A stretch of DNA of 64,000 nucleotides from an uncultured Alteromonadaceae bacterium. GTDB taxonomy: Bacteria; Pseudomonadota; Gammaproteobacteria; Enterobacterales; Alteromonadaceae. The stretch lies in assembly GCA_947494925.1 (NCBI GenBank), contig CANLWS010000008.1, forward strand, positions 62,001 to 126,000, read 5' to 3'. Below are positions 1-8,887 of this stretch, piece after piece. The translations under genes were made by a program, and so were the position numbers. The stretch's first letter is position 1. Each line of letters begins with the position of its first letter. The notes below the pieces were generated by a model. The model was not told the DNA's origin, did not search any database, and saw nothing but the letters and a program-made list of their open reading frames with translations.

Positions 1-827
1 CCTTCGCTTTGGCACCTCGCTTCTTTGGTATTTATGTGGACGAGCAAAATAGGCTCGCCGCCGTCAATACCACCTACATCTACAAAAAATCGCGACAGAG
101 CGACATTATCCCTGCTTCTCTTATAACCGATTTTGTCAATGCCTCAAATCAGCAAAAAGTCGGGTTGTTCAAGATTGAAAGTACCTTTGACTACATTAGT
201 TTTGCTGATGCACTTGAGCTCGGTCTGGATGCAACAGAAGGTAATAATGCGGCTCGGTTTATCAGTGTCAGAAATGTTGAAGCGTTAGGGCGTGGTGGGC
301 TATTGCCAGGGGATATACTGCTCAAAATCAACAATATTCCGGTCAATTCTCTCAATCAATTGCACCGACTGGTGTCTGGCAAGCAGTTTGTGCTGGATGT
401 GCTCCGAAATGGCAAAGTGACTAAAATTCAATCGGAAGCCAAGTTGAAAGAATTTGAATCCTTCGAAAACGTATTGTTTTGGGGAGGAGCAGTGATTCAC
501 AAGATGACTGAAAATGTGGTTTTTCCCGAAGGGCCTGAGTCGGGCTGTTTACGCATCGGGATATATTTTTATGGCTCCCCAATGCATAGTTCGAAAACAG
601 CTGGCAAACGCTGTATCTACCAGGTCGATGGTAAAAAAATCCATTCGATCCGCCAGTTGATAGGCATGTTGGACGACAAAAAACCAGGTGAGTATACCCG
701 GGTTAAAGTAATTGATTTAAGTAATAATTTCCGGGTAGCTGAGTTTCGACTTCAGGAAGACCCCTATTATTGGCCAATTAAACACTGGCAGCTGTCTGAT
801 AGCGGCTGGCAACGGATCCATCATTGA
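1..827 (+). CDS. PDZ-domain protein, C-terminal part (truncated by window edge)
   Basis: The reading frame is open to the left edge, so the true start lies outside the window; the first in-frame candidate is only a TTG at 9. About residues 85-140 of the visible part form a PDZ domain: the motif GRGGLLPGDILLKINNIPV is the usual carboxylate-binding and ligand-groove region. A second, weaker PDZ-like unit follows (about residues 185-255, CIYQVDGKKIHSIRQLIGML). Such tandem PDZ tails are typical of HtrA/Deg-type periplasmic serine proteases, but no His-Asp-Ser protease domain is visible here, so protease activity is an inference. The gene ends 7 bases inside the convergent PqiA-like gene. Confidence 0.6.
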   Translation, partial: FALAPRFFGIYVDEQNRLAAVNTTYIYKKSRQSDIIPASLITDFVNASNQQKVGLFKIESTFDYISFADALELGLDATEGNNAARFISVRNVEALGRGGLLPGDILLKINNIPVNSLNQLHRLVSGKQFVLDVLRNGKVTKIQSEAKLKEFESFENVLFWGGAVIHKMTENVVFPEGPESGCLRIGIYFYGSPMHSSKTAGKRCIYQVDGKKIHSIRQLIGMLDDKKPGEYTRVKVIDLSNNFRVAEFRLQEDPYYWPIKHWQLSDSGWQRIHH

Positions 828-1432
828 CCAAGTTGATTTTCTGTTGCGACGGCGGGTTCTAAGCGCGTCGTTTCAGATTGTCTGGCTGCAGAATAGGCTA
901 ACTGGGTACCGACCAGAGACAGGATGCAGTATGCAGTGAAATAGTAAAAGCCCTGACCTGCTGAGGATAAGGTTTGAGTACTGATGTCGAATGCGATTTT
1001 TAAGCCAAAGACAGCGAATTGGTGGCTTTCTGACGTTTCGGCATGATTGGTGGAAAGAATCGCCAGGAAAATTGCGACAACAAAGACATCTGCCATCGAC
1101 CATTTGCCAATTCCAGCGACCCAGCCTAATAAACGGTTTTGAGTGAGAGAATTTTTTGAAAAGTAGGCGATGCTGACTAAGCTGGTTTTAATCAGTGGAA
1201 TACAGACTGAAAAAAGAAAAATAAGTGCGGCTACCAACAGTCGTTGGTCTGCCCAAAGCTCCTCGACCGTGGCAAGAATTGACAGTTCTGTATCCACAAT
1301 GGACGACGTCAATTCGGATTTGTTAAAAATCGCAGCCATTTCCATGTTCATGGCAAACATAGGCAATATGATGCCCGGAAAGAATAGACCTAGCGCGGCT
1401 ATGTTGAGTCCAAATCCCAAATGCTTTTTCAT
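821..1432 (-). CDS. Paraquat-inducible protein A (PqiA)-like inner-membrane protein
   Basis: The 203-residue protein has four hydrophobic segments, near residues 8-28, 65-90, 105-125 and 160-180. The N-terminal pattern (GLFFPGIILPMFAMNMEM) and the following loop resemble one PqiA domain, the membrane half of PqiABC-type MCE lipid-transport systems. Full PqiA has two such domains (about 420 residues), so this is a single-domain form. No pqiB/MCE gene is adjacent, so a role in lipid transport is only suggested by family. Its 3' end overlaps the convergent PDZ gene by 7 bases. Confidence 0.65.
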   Translation of the reverse strand: MKKHLGFGLNIAALGLFFPGIILPMFAMNMEMAAIFNKSELTSSIVDTELSILATVEELWADQRLLVAALIFLFSVCIPLIKTSLVSIAYFSKNSLTQNRLLGWVAGIGKWSMADVFVVAIFLAILSTNHAETSESHQFAVFGLKIAFDISTQTLSSAGQGFYYFTAYCILSLVGTQLAYSAARQSETTRLEPAVATENQLGQ

Positions 1433-1726
1433 CTTTACCTTTCTTTATATGACGTATACAAATTCGTTAACCTGATTTTTGGACAAGAAGTAGCGTTGTT
1501 ATCAGGTGTGGCTTATCCAAACCTCAGGTTAGTTAATCTTCTATTCGCGTAATTTTACCTAATCAGGCTGGGGAAGTCGCTGCATAAAGTCAAGAGTGTT
1601 GTATTGGTATATGTCTGTGATTGAAATTGGCCACATTTAATCTGAGATTCATCGATAAAACTGAGTTTGGAGACTAAGGCTGTGCTTTACTAAGCGGGTG
1701 AAACTTCCAGATTAAGGACATGTAAG

Positions 1727-2491
1727 TTGACTATCCAAATGAGTAAATGGCACCGCTTCACCCGCTGTATTTTTTTGGTTGTTATTTGTCTTGTCCTCCA
1801 GGTCGTGAATCAAATCCAAGCTCAACCTTCAGAGGTTTATTTGAAAGCAATCAATCACAAAGATCGATCTGCCTCCGACAAAGCTAAAGATAAAACTCGA
1901 AAACCTGAAAAAATTCTACCTTTTGTTGGACTGGAACCTGGTAGCACAGTACTTGAGTTGGGCGCTGGTGGTGGGCATACAACCGAGTTATTAGCCAGAG
2001 TTGTGGGTGAAAAAGGTCGGGTTTACGCGCAGGGACTTAGTCAGTCTCGCGTGCGCAACGGACGTTTGGCAAACGTGGTGGCGCTGCGCAAACATATGTT
2101 ATTTGAGCTGCCGGATATACTTTCTGAATACAAAGTAGAGCCGCAAAGCCTGGATGCGGTAGTGTTGTTTTTCACTCTTCACGATTTTTACCTCAACAAC
2201 AGAATTGACAAGCAAGGGTTGTTTGCTGTTTTACGAAACTGGCTTAAGAAAGATGGTGTTTTAGTGGTATTAGATAATGCCGCACAGAAAAACGCCGGTG
2301 TTTCTGTCAATCAAAGATTGCATCGAATTGGCGAAAATTTTGTCATTGATGAGCTGGAGAAGGCTGGATTTTCCGTCGTTGAAACCAGCGACGCACTGAG
2401 GAACCCTGAAGACAATCACACCAGACCCTGGCGCGTATTTAATGGGCTTCACGATAGGTTTGCTATAAAGTTTATTAAGACTGCCAAATAA
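1727..2491 (+). CDS. Exported class I SAM-dependent methyltransferase
   Basis: The protein has 254 residues. An N-terminal hydrophobic stretch (about residues 13-32, ending QIQAQ) looks like a signal peptide. The Rossmann SAM-binding motif I is VLELGAGGGHTTELL (about residues 75-89). The start is read as TTG at 1727, because AAGGA at 1714-1718 lies 8 bases upstream; the ATG at 1739 would be 20 bases away. It is a paralogue of the gene at 19975-20730: both share the RKP spacer before the fold, the glycine-rich motif and a late LHRI segment. The substrate is unknown. A small exported protein follows 28 bases downstream, probably in the same transcript. An exported SAM enzyme is odd because SAM is cytoplasmic, so the leader may instead be a membrane anchor. 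Confidence 0.75.
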   Translation: MTIQMSKWHRFTRCIFLVVICLVLQVVNQIQAQPSEVYLKAINHKDRSASDKAKDKTRKPEKILPFVGLEPGSTVLELGAGGGHTTELLARVVGEKGRVYAQGLSQSRVRNGRLANVVALRKHMLFELPDILSEYKVEPQSLDAVVLFFTLHDFYLNNRIDKQGLFAVLRNWLKKDGVLVVLDNAAQKNAGVSVNQRLHRIGENFVIDELEKAGFSVVETSDALRNPEDNHTRPWRVFNGLHDRFAIKFIKTAK

Positions 2492-2519
2492 TCCTCAGCA
2501 AGTAAGGACGTATAATCAA

Positions 2520-3080
2520 ATGAGAATCCAACATCGAATTGCGACTGTGAGCCTTGTTCTGTTATTCACATTTTCTGTGACTGCAGCTCAACCAAATTCA
2601 GAGGCTCCTGCTGAGTTAAACCATTGGGATAAAATGATTGGCAAGTGGCGCACCACAGAAGAAGGTCTCAAGCCGGACGGTTCAGGTTGGCAGCCTTCAA
2701 ATGGAGCGGATTGGCATTTTTACTACACCTTGAATGGTTGGGCTGTTCAGGACGAATATTATTCTCCGCCACTGGATACTGCCGTCGAGGATCCGAATAA
2801 GAGGCAAATGGGTACCAACATCAGGATATTCGATCCCGAAACCAAACAATGGATCATGGCCTGGGCAACTAAGGCTGGTAAGCGAGTGGATATTTACTCT
2901 GCCACTTCAACAGATAAAAAAATTGTCATGTTAGGGCGTCCTGGCGATACCGGGAAATTTCGTCGTATCACATTTTTCGACATGCGCGGAGACAGTTTTG
3001 AATGGACACTTGAGTTTTCTGATGACGGCAAAACTAGCTGGATGACAGTCTACAAAATTCATGGGAAACGGATGGAGTAA
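2520..3080 (+). CDS. Exported protein, lipocalin-like/DUF1579-like fold
   Basis: The 186-residue protein has a clear signal peptide (residues 1-23, ending VTAAQ). The mature part starts with a pattern close to DUF1579/lipocalin-like proteins: HWDKMIGKWRTTEEGLKPDG, followed by alternating beta strands rich in Trp and Tyr (FYYTLNGWAVQDEYY; MTVYKIHGKRME at the end). Members of this group are small beta-barrels whose ligands are mostly unknown. It lies 28 bases after the exported methyltransferase, which suggests co-transcription and perhaps a shared substrate. I cannot assign a function. Confidence 0.6.
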   Translation: MRIQHRIATVSLVLLFTFSVTAAQPNSEAPAELNHWDKMIGKWRTTEEGLKPDGSGWQPSNGADWHFYYTLNGWAVQDEYYSPPLDTAVEDPNKRQMGTNIRIFDPETKQWIMAWATKAGKRVDIYSATSTDKKIVMLGRPGDTGKFRRITFFDMRGDSFEWTLEFSDDGKTSWMTVYKIHGKRME

Positions 3081-3124
3081 CGCACAAGCTTAGCGATGCA
3101 AATTGAATTACTCTCTTTGCCCCG

Positions 3125-5710
3125 TTATGCGTTTTGTGTTTCTGCTGTTATTGAGGATTCAAGGAAGGCAATTTTATCTTCCAGCAAATGATATTCGTTT
3201 CGAGACAGGTGCTGCTCTATTTCTGCAGACAACTCGCTTAGCTGGTTAAATCCAAAATTTCCGGCTGACCCTTTCAGTTGATGTAGTTCCTGTTTCAAAG
3301 ACCCCCAGTCAGGCTGTTTATAAGCAGACAAAATTCTAGTTAGCCTATCTTTTAGTCCTATTTTGTAATTTGCCACTAAGGCATCAAAATCTGATGAGTT
3401 TGGTCCTTCATGCAGGTCAGGTTCGTCGAGGTAGTCCTGAACGGAACGATAAAAAACGGCAGTATCAAATGGCTTACCTATATGCCCATCTGCTCCTGCC
3501 GCATATACCTGGGCTTTACTAGCCTCATCCACATTGGCAGTTAACATAACGATAGGCTTACTGAATCCGGCTTTTTTCAAAATTGATGTGGCTTCGAGAC
3601 CATCCATCTCCGGCATTTGCATATCCATCAGGATTAAATCAAACGGGTTTGCTAGGGCTGACTCCACGGCCTGTTTACCATTCTCAACAAAGAATAACTC
3701 GGCTCCTGTTTTCCCCAACAGATATTCCAACAACACTCTATTATCCTGATTATCATCGGCACAGAGAATTTTGGCACTTAAACATGGAATATCTGACTCC
3801 CGTGTCTTATGTGCGCTTGATTGAAACTCAGAGGTAGGTTCACCGTTCAGCATGCTGGTGTTGTTGGCTTTCTCCCAGGGAATAAAAACTGAAAAGGTGC
3901 TCCCAACCCCTTGCTCACTGCTGACACTAATATGGCCACCCAGCAGTTCGACTAGTTCTTTGCAGATATAAAGCCCAAGCCCGGTGCCGCCATATTTGCG
4001 GCTGGTGGATTGATCGGCTTGTGAAAACGCCGAAAATAATTTTTGCTGTTGATCCTGTGTCATTCCCAGGCCAGTATCGCGAATATCAAATTGCAATTGC
4101 CGGCCGAACTGATTCAAAAATACACTTAACCCTACTTCGCCGCTATCAGTAAACTTCAGTGCGTTATTGCACAAATTAAACAGGATTTGGCGCAGCCGGG
4201 TGGGATCTGAATTGAACTCAGCTGGCAGAGGGTAATGTCTGTAAAGTTCGAATCTAATGCCTTTCTCAGCTGCCAGTCCCTGCATACTGGATTTTACTTC
4301 ATTGAGTAGTTCTGAAAGGTTGATATCAATGTGTTCCAACTCGAGCTTATCCGCTTCAATCTTCGACACATCCAGCACATCATTCACTATGCTGAGTAAG
4401 TGTCTTCCACTATTATTGATGGCTTTAACGGCCGTAGCCTGCTGGTCCTCGCTGGCTTTGTCGTCGCTCAGCATCTCTGAATAACCGATCAAAGCATTTA
4501 GAGGTGTTCTTATCTCATGACTGACATTGGCCAGGAAGCGACTTTTGGCCCGAGTAGCCTCTTCAGCCATTTGCTTTTGCTTGTTGGCAATCACCACTTC
4601 AAACTTGCTTTTATTCGCCTGTTTGATCTCTTCGGCCTGTTCTTTGATTTTTATTTCGCGTTCCATCACTGCTTCCTGCATATGCGTAAATTCAGAAGCT
4701 AACTCACTAAGTTCGCTTTTCTCCGACACTCTGATTTGCTCTGTGTAGTGGCCGCTGGCTATTCGTTTTGCAGCTTCCAGTAACCTGCCAACAGGACGAC
4801 TGATACTCCGGGCAATGTAGTAAGAACCGACTATCGCAAGTAAAATACCCACAACAAAAAACGGCACAAGTTCCAGTAAGAAGGTGTTGAAGGATTTTAG
4901 TGATTCACTAAAAGAGTCCTGTAGCACCAGGACAAAGGTGTACTCACCGTAAGTCGTTAAAACGAAGGGCAATACAATTAGCTCTTCGCCGTCAACTTGC
5001 ACAATGTCCGCTTTGGTTTGCAGGTTAGTTTCGTCAGCTGAAAACTCGGAGGACTGTTTGTTTAGCCAATATTGGCCTCGTTTTTCGGATTCCATTGTGG
5101 ACAAAGGATTGACACGTTTTTTATCACTGATAACCAGTAAATTGATGTCCAGGGAAATGAGGTTTTTAATACGCTCCAGAAAATCTGCATCGAGTTTTTT
5201 GGCCATGATCAACCAACCAATTTTACTCGGTGCCAGTATAGGCTCTGCAGATAGCAAAAAAACTTCGTCATTGACTAAACTTAACCAGGCCATTTCTTTA
5301 TCTTGTTGTTGCAGGTTCAGGTTTTCTAACTGGAAAACCACTTGCCGGTCTTTTGAGTACAGAGCAACAGATTGAAATTCGTTGTCGACTATTAAGGCTG
5401 CATCTGCGTCTATTCTGCTGCTATGGTTAGACAAAATGCTAACGATGGAATCCCCATCCACTCCCTGACCCACGGCACTCCTAAGTGCCCAGTCTTTGGT
5501 TATGGTCTCTACATTTGACTCAAAGTTGGCTTTAGTAACGGTGAGTTCGTTCAGGAAAACATTCTGGCCGACATTGAGTCGGGTGTTGAATTCGCGCTCA
5601 GCCTGGTTGTAAGCGGCAGAATACACACTAAAAAGTGTTAATAAGAAAACAATAGAGAATAGGCCAACCACCAGCACAAAAATTTTCTTTTGTAGCGGTG
5701 TCCAGCTCAT
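3125..5710 (-). CDS. Hybrid sensor histidine kinase (sensor-HAMP-HisKA-HATPase-REC-HPt)
   Basis: The protein has 861 residues. A transmembrane helix (about 9-31) and a second one (about 278-300) enclose a periplasmic sensor domain. A HAMP domain (about 300-350) and a coiled coil (350-390) follow. The HisKA box has H398 in FLANVSHEIRTPLNALIGYS. The ATPase domain shows the N box (LFNLCNNALKF) and G boxes (DTGLGM, GGTGLGLYICKEL). A receiver domain carries phosphoacceptor D696 in LILMDMQMPEMDG, and a C-terminal HPt domain carries H810 in HQLKGSAGNFG. This is a complete His-Asp-His phosphorelay, as in BarA- or ArcB-like kinases. The final response regulator is not next to it and the signal is unknown. 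It is transcribed alone. Confidence 0.93.
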   Translation of the reverse strand: MSWTPLQKKIFVLVVGLFSIVFLLTLFSVYSAAYNQAEREFNTRLNVGQNVFLNELTVTKANFESNVETITKDWALRSAVGQGVDGDSIVSILSNHSSRIDADAALIVDNEFQSVALYSKDRQVVFQLENLNLQQQDKEMAWLSLVNDEVFLLSAEPILAPSKIGWLIMAKKLDADFLERIKNLISLDINLLVISDKKRVNPLSTMESEKRGQYWLNKQSSEFSADETNLQTKADIVQVDGEELIVLPFVLTTYGEYTFVLVLQDSFSESLKSFNTFLLELVPFFVVGILLAIVGSYYIARSISRPVGRLLEAAKRIASGHYTEQIRVSEKSELSELASEFTHMQEAVMEREIKIKEQAEEIKQANKSKFEVVIANKQKQMAEEATRAKSRFLANVSHEIRTPLNALIGYSEMLSDDKASEDQQATAVKAINNSGRHLLSIVNDVLDVSKIEADKLELEHIDINLSELLNEVKSSMQGLAAEKGIRFELYRHYPLPAEFNSDPTRLRQILFNLCNNALKFTDSGEVGLSVFLNQFGRQLQFDIRDTGLGMTQDQQQKLFSAFSQADQSTSRKYGGTGLGLYICKELVELLGGHISVSSEQGVGSTFSVFIPWEKANNTSMLNGEPTSEFQSSAHKTRESDIPCLSAKILCADDNQDNRVLLEYLLGKTGAELFFVENGKQAVESALANPFDLILMDMQMPEMDGLEATSILKKAGFSKPIVMLTANVDEASKAQVYAAGADGHIGKPFDTAVFYRSVQDYLDEPDLHEGPNSSDFDALVANYKIGLKDRLTRILSAYKQPDWGSLKQELHQLKGSAGNFGFNQLSELSAEIEQHLSRNEYHLLEDKIAFLESSITAETQNA

Positions 5711-5825
5711 TGTGCATCCTTAAATGTCGAATATGTAGAGGGTCGTATTTCTCAATCGCACCCTATTGGACAGGCTTGCATAACAACAAATTTCATTGTC
5801 ATTGCAGCCCGTCCTTGTTTGCAGA

Positions 5826-6239
5826 TTAGTCACTGTCTTCCAGAGTGAATAAAATAGGCTTGGCGCCTTCCCACATAGTGGATACGCCAATTTCGCGTAA
5901 TTTATCTAGATCACTGGTTATAGTGGCGAAGTGGTTGCCTGCTAATGGACCGGCTTTTGACGCAAAACTTGTGCTGCCATAGGCAATTAAAATCTCGGTT
6001 TCGCTCAATCCTTTAGGATAGAGAATGATCTGACCCGGAGTCGGATAGGTAGTAGCCTCTTCGTAACCCACACCAAAATCTCTGTCACCCATTGGGATCC
6101 ACATTCCTTCACCGCTCCATCGCACATGCACAACTTTGCCTTCAAACGGCATGTTGCGTCTGAATGAAGCGCAGGTTTCCGGTGACTGGGTCGGTTCTAA
6201 TTGGGCTTTAAATTTGTGCCCGGCGATTTCGATAATCAT
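5826..6239 (-). CDS. DUF3830-type cyclophilin-like protein
   Basis: This 137-residue cytoplasmic protein has no signal peptide. The pattern CASFRRNMPFEGKVVHVRWSG, followed by GPLAGNHFATI, matches my memory of the DUF3830 group, which has a small cyclophilin-like barrel and no established enzyme activity. In other bacteria these proteins often lie near genes for the use of small organic acids or amides, but nothing here supports a specific partner. It is divergent from the membrane-protein gene at 6424 and shares with it an intergenic region holding the palindrome at 6316-6327. Confidence 0.6.
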   Translation of the reverse strand: MIIEIAGHKFKAQLEPTQSPETCASFRRNMPFEGKVVHVRWSGEGMWIPMGDRDFGVGYEEATTYPTPGQIILYPKGLSETEILIAYGSTSFASKAGPLAGNHFATITSDLDKLREIGVSTMWEGAKPILFTLEDSD

Positions 6240-6315
6240 TTTTTCTTATCCTATTTATCAATCTGGATGGTTTTTTAACATAGTTACGAGCTGATAGCAC
6301 GCGATCAGACGGTTA

Positions 6316-6327
6316 TGACAATTGTCA
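6316..6327. promoter_or_regulatory. Perfect 12-bp palindrome, candidate operator
   Basis: TGACAATTGTCA is a perfect inverted repeat in the divergent gap between the genes starting at 6239 (minus) and 6424 (plus). Its size and position fit a dimeric repressor or activator site. No cognate regulator can be named. Confidence 0.35.
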
Positions 6328-6423
6328 CATGGATTTCATGACAAAAGGCTCTGAGAATTTCGTTCTTTGTTCTCCATACTTTATCCACGCTCAGTTAACA
6401 CCCAAAGAAAAGAGGAACTACTC

Positions 6424-6999
6424 ATGAACACAATTTCAACCAGGTCACTGGAACAGCAACGACAAGAATTTAGCGGCAAGCGTTTCCTGGCAATGCCTCT
6501 AGCAGGCACTATTGTTTGGCTGTTCATTGGTTTAGTCGGGGCCACAATGCCGATTGAATATGCAGTGTGGGCAGTGTGGATCGGTGCGGGAAGTACCTTT
6601 TATCTTGGCGTTGGTATATCAAAAATAACAGGTGAAAACTTTTTGGCTAAAAACAAAACCAAAAATGTATTTGACCGATTATTTATGTCAGGGGTTGTCA
6701 TGGCACTATTGGTATTCGCTATCGCGATGCCGTTTGCCACCATTGACCATACCTCGATCCCGTTAACAGTAGGCGTGTTGGCCGGTCTGATGTGGATGCC
6801 CCTGTCCTGGATTATTCAACACTGGGTAGGCTATTTTCACGCAATAGTGCGTACTCTTGGGATAGTTGCTGCATGGTATCTTTTCCCTGAACATCGTTTC
6901 GTGGTCATCCCAGCCATTATCGTAGCCGTCTATCTGGTAAGTATCATTGCCCTGGAATTACGTTATGCTGAGCTTCAGCAATCAGTCAGATCGGTTTAA
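6424..6999 (+). CDS. Six-helix membrane protein, DUF7010-like
   Basis: The start is taken at ATG 6424, preceded by GAGGA about 5 bases upstream; the longer frame from 6367 has no such site. The 191-residue product starts with a charged helix (SLEQQRQEFSGKRFLAMPLAG) and has about six hydrophobic segments. It resembles DUF7010 membrane proteins, whose function is not known. It precedes the two-component pair by 144 bases and could be functionally linked to it, but the gap allows a separate promoter. The family name is a tentative call from the N-terminal pattern. Confidence 0.5.
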   Translation: MNTISTRSLEQQRQEFSGKRFLAMPLAGTIVWLFIGLVGATMPIEYAVWAVWIGAGSTFYLGVGISKITGENFLAKNKTKNVFDRLFMSGVVMALLVFAIAMPFATIDHTSIPLTVGVLAGLMWMPLSWIIQHWVGYFHAIVRTLGIVAAWYLFPEHRFVVIPAIIVAVYLVSIIALELRYAELQQSVRSV

Positions 7000-7143
7000 T
7001 AGCTGTTGCCCCTGAATAGTGGACATAGAGCTGGTTTTATAGTGCCATTACAAAATTGTTTATTAAGACAATAAAAAACCAAGACCTTGCCTGAATCTCC
7101 TTGGACAAGGAGTCAGGGACTAAAAAAGAGTTTAAGTGAGCAG

Positions 7144-8238
7144 ATGAAGATTACTCATATCAAAATGGAAAAACTGACAACTGGCAGGAGACGTAGATGG
7201 GCATTGACGTCATTGCTGTTCTCGACTTTCTTTTTTGTCCCTTATTTTTTGTACCCGTCATTTGCAAATATTGGAAATATTGCAATCGGCTGCGCCGTTT
7301 ATGCTTGTTTCATCATCGCCTATCTTGGCGCCATTCATAGTGGCAACGACCAGGTTCATTGGTCTGTTCTAGCCATAGTATTAATTGCCGGTGCAGGCAT
7401 GAGTATTAATCCGGCAAGTCTTATATTATTTGGTTATCCAGCTTTTATTGTGGCATATCACTATAAAGGGACTGTGTCGTTATGCTGGATTACATTTATT
7501 CTGTTAATTCAATTGGTTTCCTCATATATGGGCGATCTATGGACTCCCATTTTTGTTCTTATCCCTTTGATCAGTATTTTGGGAATGGCGGCATTTGGTC
7601 TGATGGAAAGGCGCGAATCACTGCACCGGCTAGCAGAAAGCAAAAGTGAAGCGCAACTAAAACAAATCAGCGCAATAGCAGAGAGAGAAAGGATCAGCCG
7701 AGATTTACACGATCTGGTAGGTCACTCTTTGTCCAGCATTGCGTTAAAGGCCGAATTGGCGGAAAAGTTATTGTTCAGAGATCAGACCGAAAAAGCACGT
7801 CAGGAACTTTCGGAACTCGCTCAACTATCGCGCTCTGTATTGTCAGATATAAGACATGCAGTGTCAGATATAAAACAAAAAGATCTGGCCAGTGAATTAA
7901 CACGTTTAGAAGGTGAATTGAGCCGACAGGGGTTTGAGGTCACGGCTGAATGGCGCTTGCCACGTCTCTCTGCTGATAGGGAATCAACCTTGGTCATGAT
8001 AGCCAAAGAACTGGTTACCAACATATTGCGCCACAGCAATGGGCAAAGCGTGAGGTTGAATATAACTCACACAGACAATAACCTGAGAATGGAGGTTGGC
8101 GATGATGGTGAATGTAAAAATATGGATTTTGGAAATGGATTAAATGGTATTGTCGAGCGGCTCAATTTCTTTGGAGGTAACATGGATGTGACTCAAAATG
8201 AAGGTCTTCAAATGACGATCACGCTGCCCTTGGAGTAA
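7144..8238 (+). CDS. DesK-type sensor histidine kinase (HisKA_3)
   Basis: The start is placed at ATG 7144; the frame extends to a TTG at 7087, but that codon has no ribosome binding site. The 364-residue protein has about five or six transmembrane segments in its first 150 residues with short loops, as in DesK-like kinases that sense membrane state. The dimerisation/phosphoacceptor motif ERERISRDLHDLVGHSLSSI carries H189. A short HATPase domain follows (AKELVTNILRHSNG; GNGLNGIVERL). The response regulator gene starts 4 bases after its stop codon, so the two form one operon. DesK/DesR of Bacillus controls a fatty-acid desaturase, but no desaturase lies nearby, so the target is open. Confidence 0.88.
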   Translation: MKITHIKMEKLTTGRRRRWALTSLLFSTFFFVPYFLYPSFANIGNIAIGCAVYACFIIAYLGAIHSGNDQVHWSVLAIVLIAGAGMSINPASLILFGYPAFIVAYHYKGTVSLCWITFILLIQLVSSYMGDLWTPIFVLIPLISILGMAAFGLMERRESLHRLAESKSEAQLKQISAIAERERISRDLHDLVGHSLSSIALKAELAEKLLFRDQTEKARQELSELAQLSRSVLSDIRHAVSDIKQKDLASELTRLEGELSRQGFEVTAEWRLPRLSADRESTLVMIAKELVTNILRHSNGQSVRLNITHTDNNLRMEVGDDGECKNMDFGNGLNGIVERLNFFGGNMDVTQNEGLQMTITLPLE

Positions 8239-8242
8239 GTGG

Positions 8243-8860
8243 ATGACTAAAATTATGGTTGTGGAAGACCAATCTATGGTTCTGGGAGCAATCAGTGCGT
8301 TACTCGAACTGGAACCCGGTTTCGAAGTCTGCGCCCAGTGTACTGATGGGCTAAAAGCCTATAAAACACTCGCTCGAATAAAGGAGGATGGTGTACTACC
8401 GGATGTTATCCTGACAGATATTGAAATGCCGGTTATGACTGGCATTGAACTAGCCCAAAAAGTACAGAGTGAGTTTTCCGACATTGCAGTGATCATCATG
8501 ACAACATTTTCCAGGGCAGGTTATATTCGGCGGGCCATAGACTATGGTGCTAAAGGTTTCATCCTGAAGGAGGCGCCCAGTGACGAATTGATTGTCACGA
8601 TTAAAAAAGTGCTGGCGGGACAACGTGTAATCGACCCAGAACTGGCGCTGAGTGCACTTGACGACAAAGACCCTCTTAGTGAAAAAGAAAGGAAAGCCTT
8701 AAGACTGGCGGGCGAAGGATTAAAAACGGCTCAGATTGCGAATATGCTTTTTTTATCTGAGGGAACGGTCAGAAATTACTTGTCAGAGGCGATAGCTAAA
8801 TTGCATGCAAATAATAGGATTGAAGCTGCCCGGCTTGCCAGGCAGAAAGGTTGGTTGTAA
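8243..8860 (+). CDS. NarL/DesR-type response regulator
   Basis: The 205-residue protein has a receiver domain with phosphoacceptor D59 in VILTDIEMPVMTG, the conserved Thr in VIIMTTFSRAGY and Lys109 in GFILKEAP. A LuxR-type helix-turn-helix follows at residues 140-200 (LSEKERKALRLAGEGLKTAQIANMLFLSEGTVRNYLSEAI; given here only to mark the region, key residues GTVRNYLS). It is coupled to the kinase gene by a 4-base gap. The pair is complete and should phosphorylate and bind DNA as a dimer. No target promoter can be named, although the membrane-protein gene upstream at 6424 is a candidate. Confidence 0.92.
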   Translation: MTKIMVVEDQSMVLGAISALLELEPGFEVCAQCTDGLKAYKTLARIKEDGVLPDVILTDIEMPVMTGIELAQKVQSEFSDIAVIIMTTFSRAGYIRRAIDYGAKGFILKEAPSDELIVTIKKVLAGQRVIDPELALSALDDKDPLSEKERKALRLAGEGLKTAQIANMLFLSEGTVRNYLSEAIAKLHANNRIEAARLARQKGWL

Positions 8861-8887
8861 TCCACCGGCTATATACCCAGGGTGGGA

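Noticed and set aside
1170-1475. Plus-strand open frame of about 100 codons
   Set aside because: It is the antisense shadow of the PqiA-like gene and has no independent support.
7087-7143. TTG start for the DesK-like kinase
   Set aside because: No ribosome binding site, and the added residues do not fit the family N-terminus.
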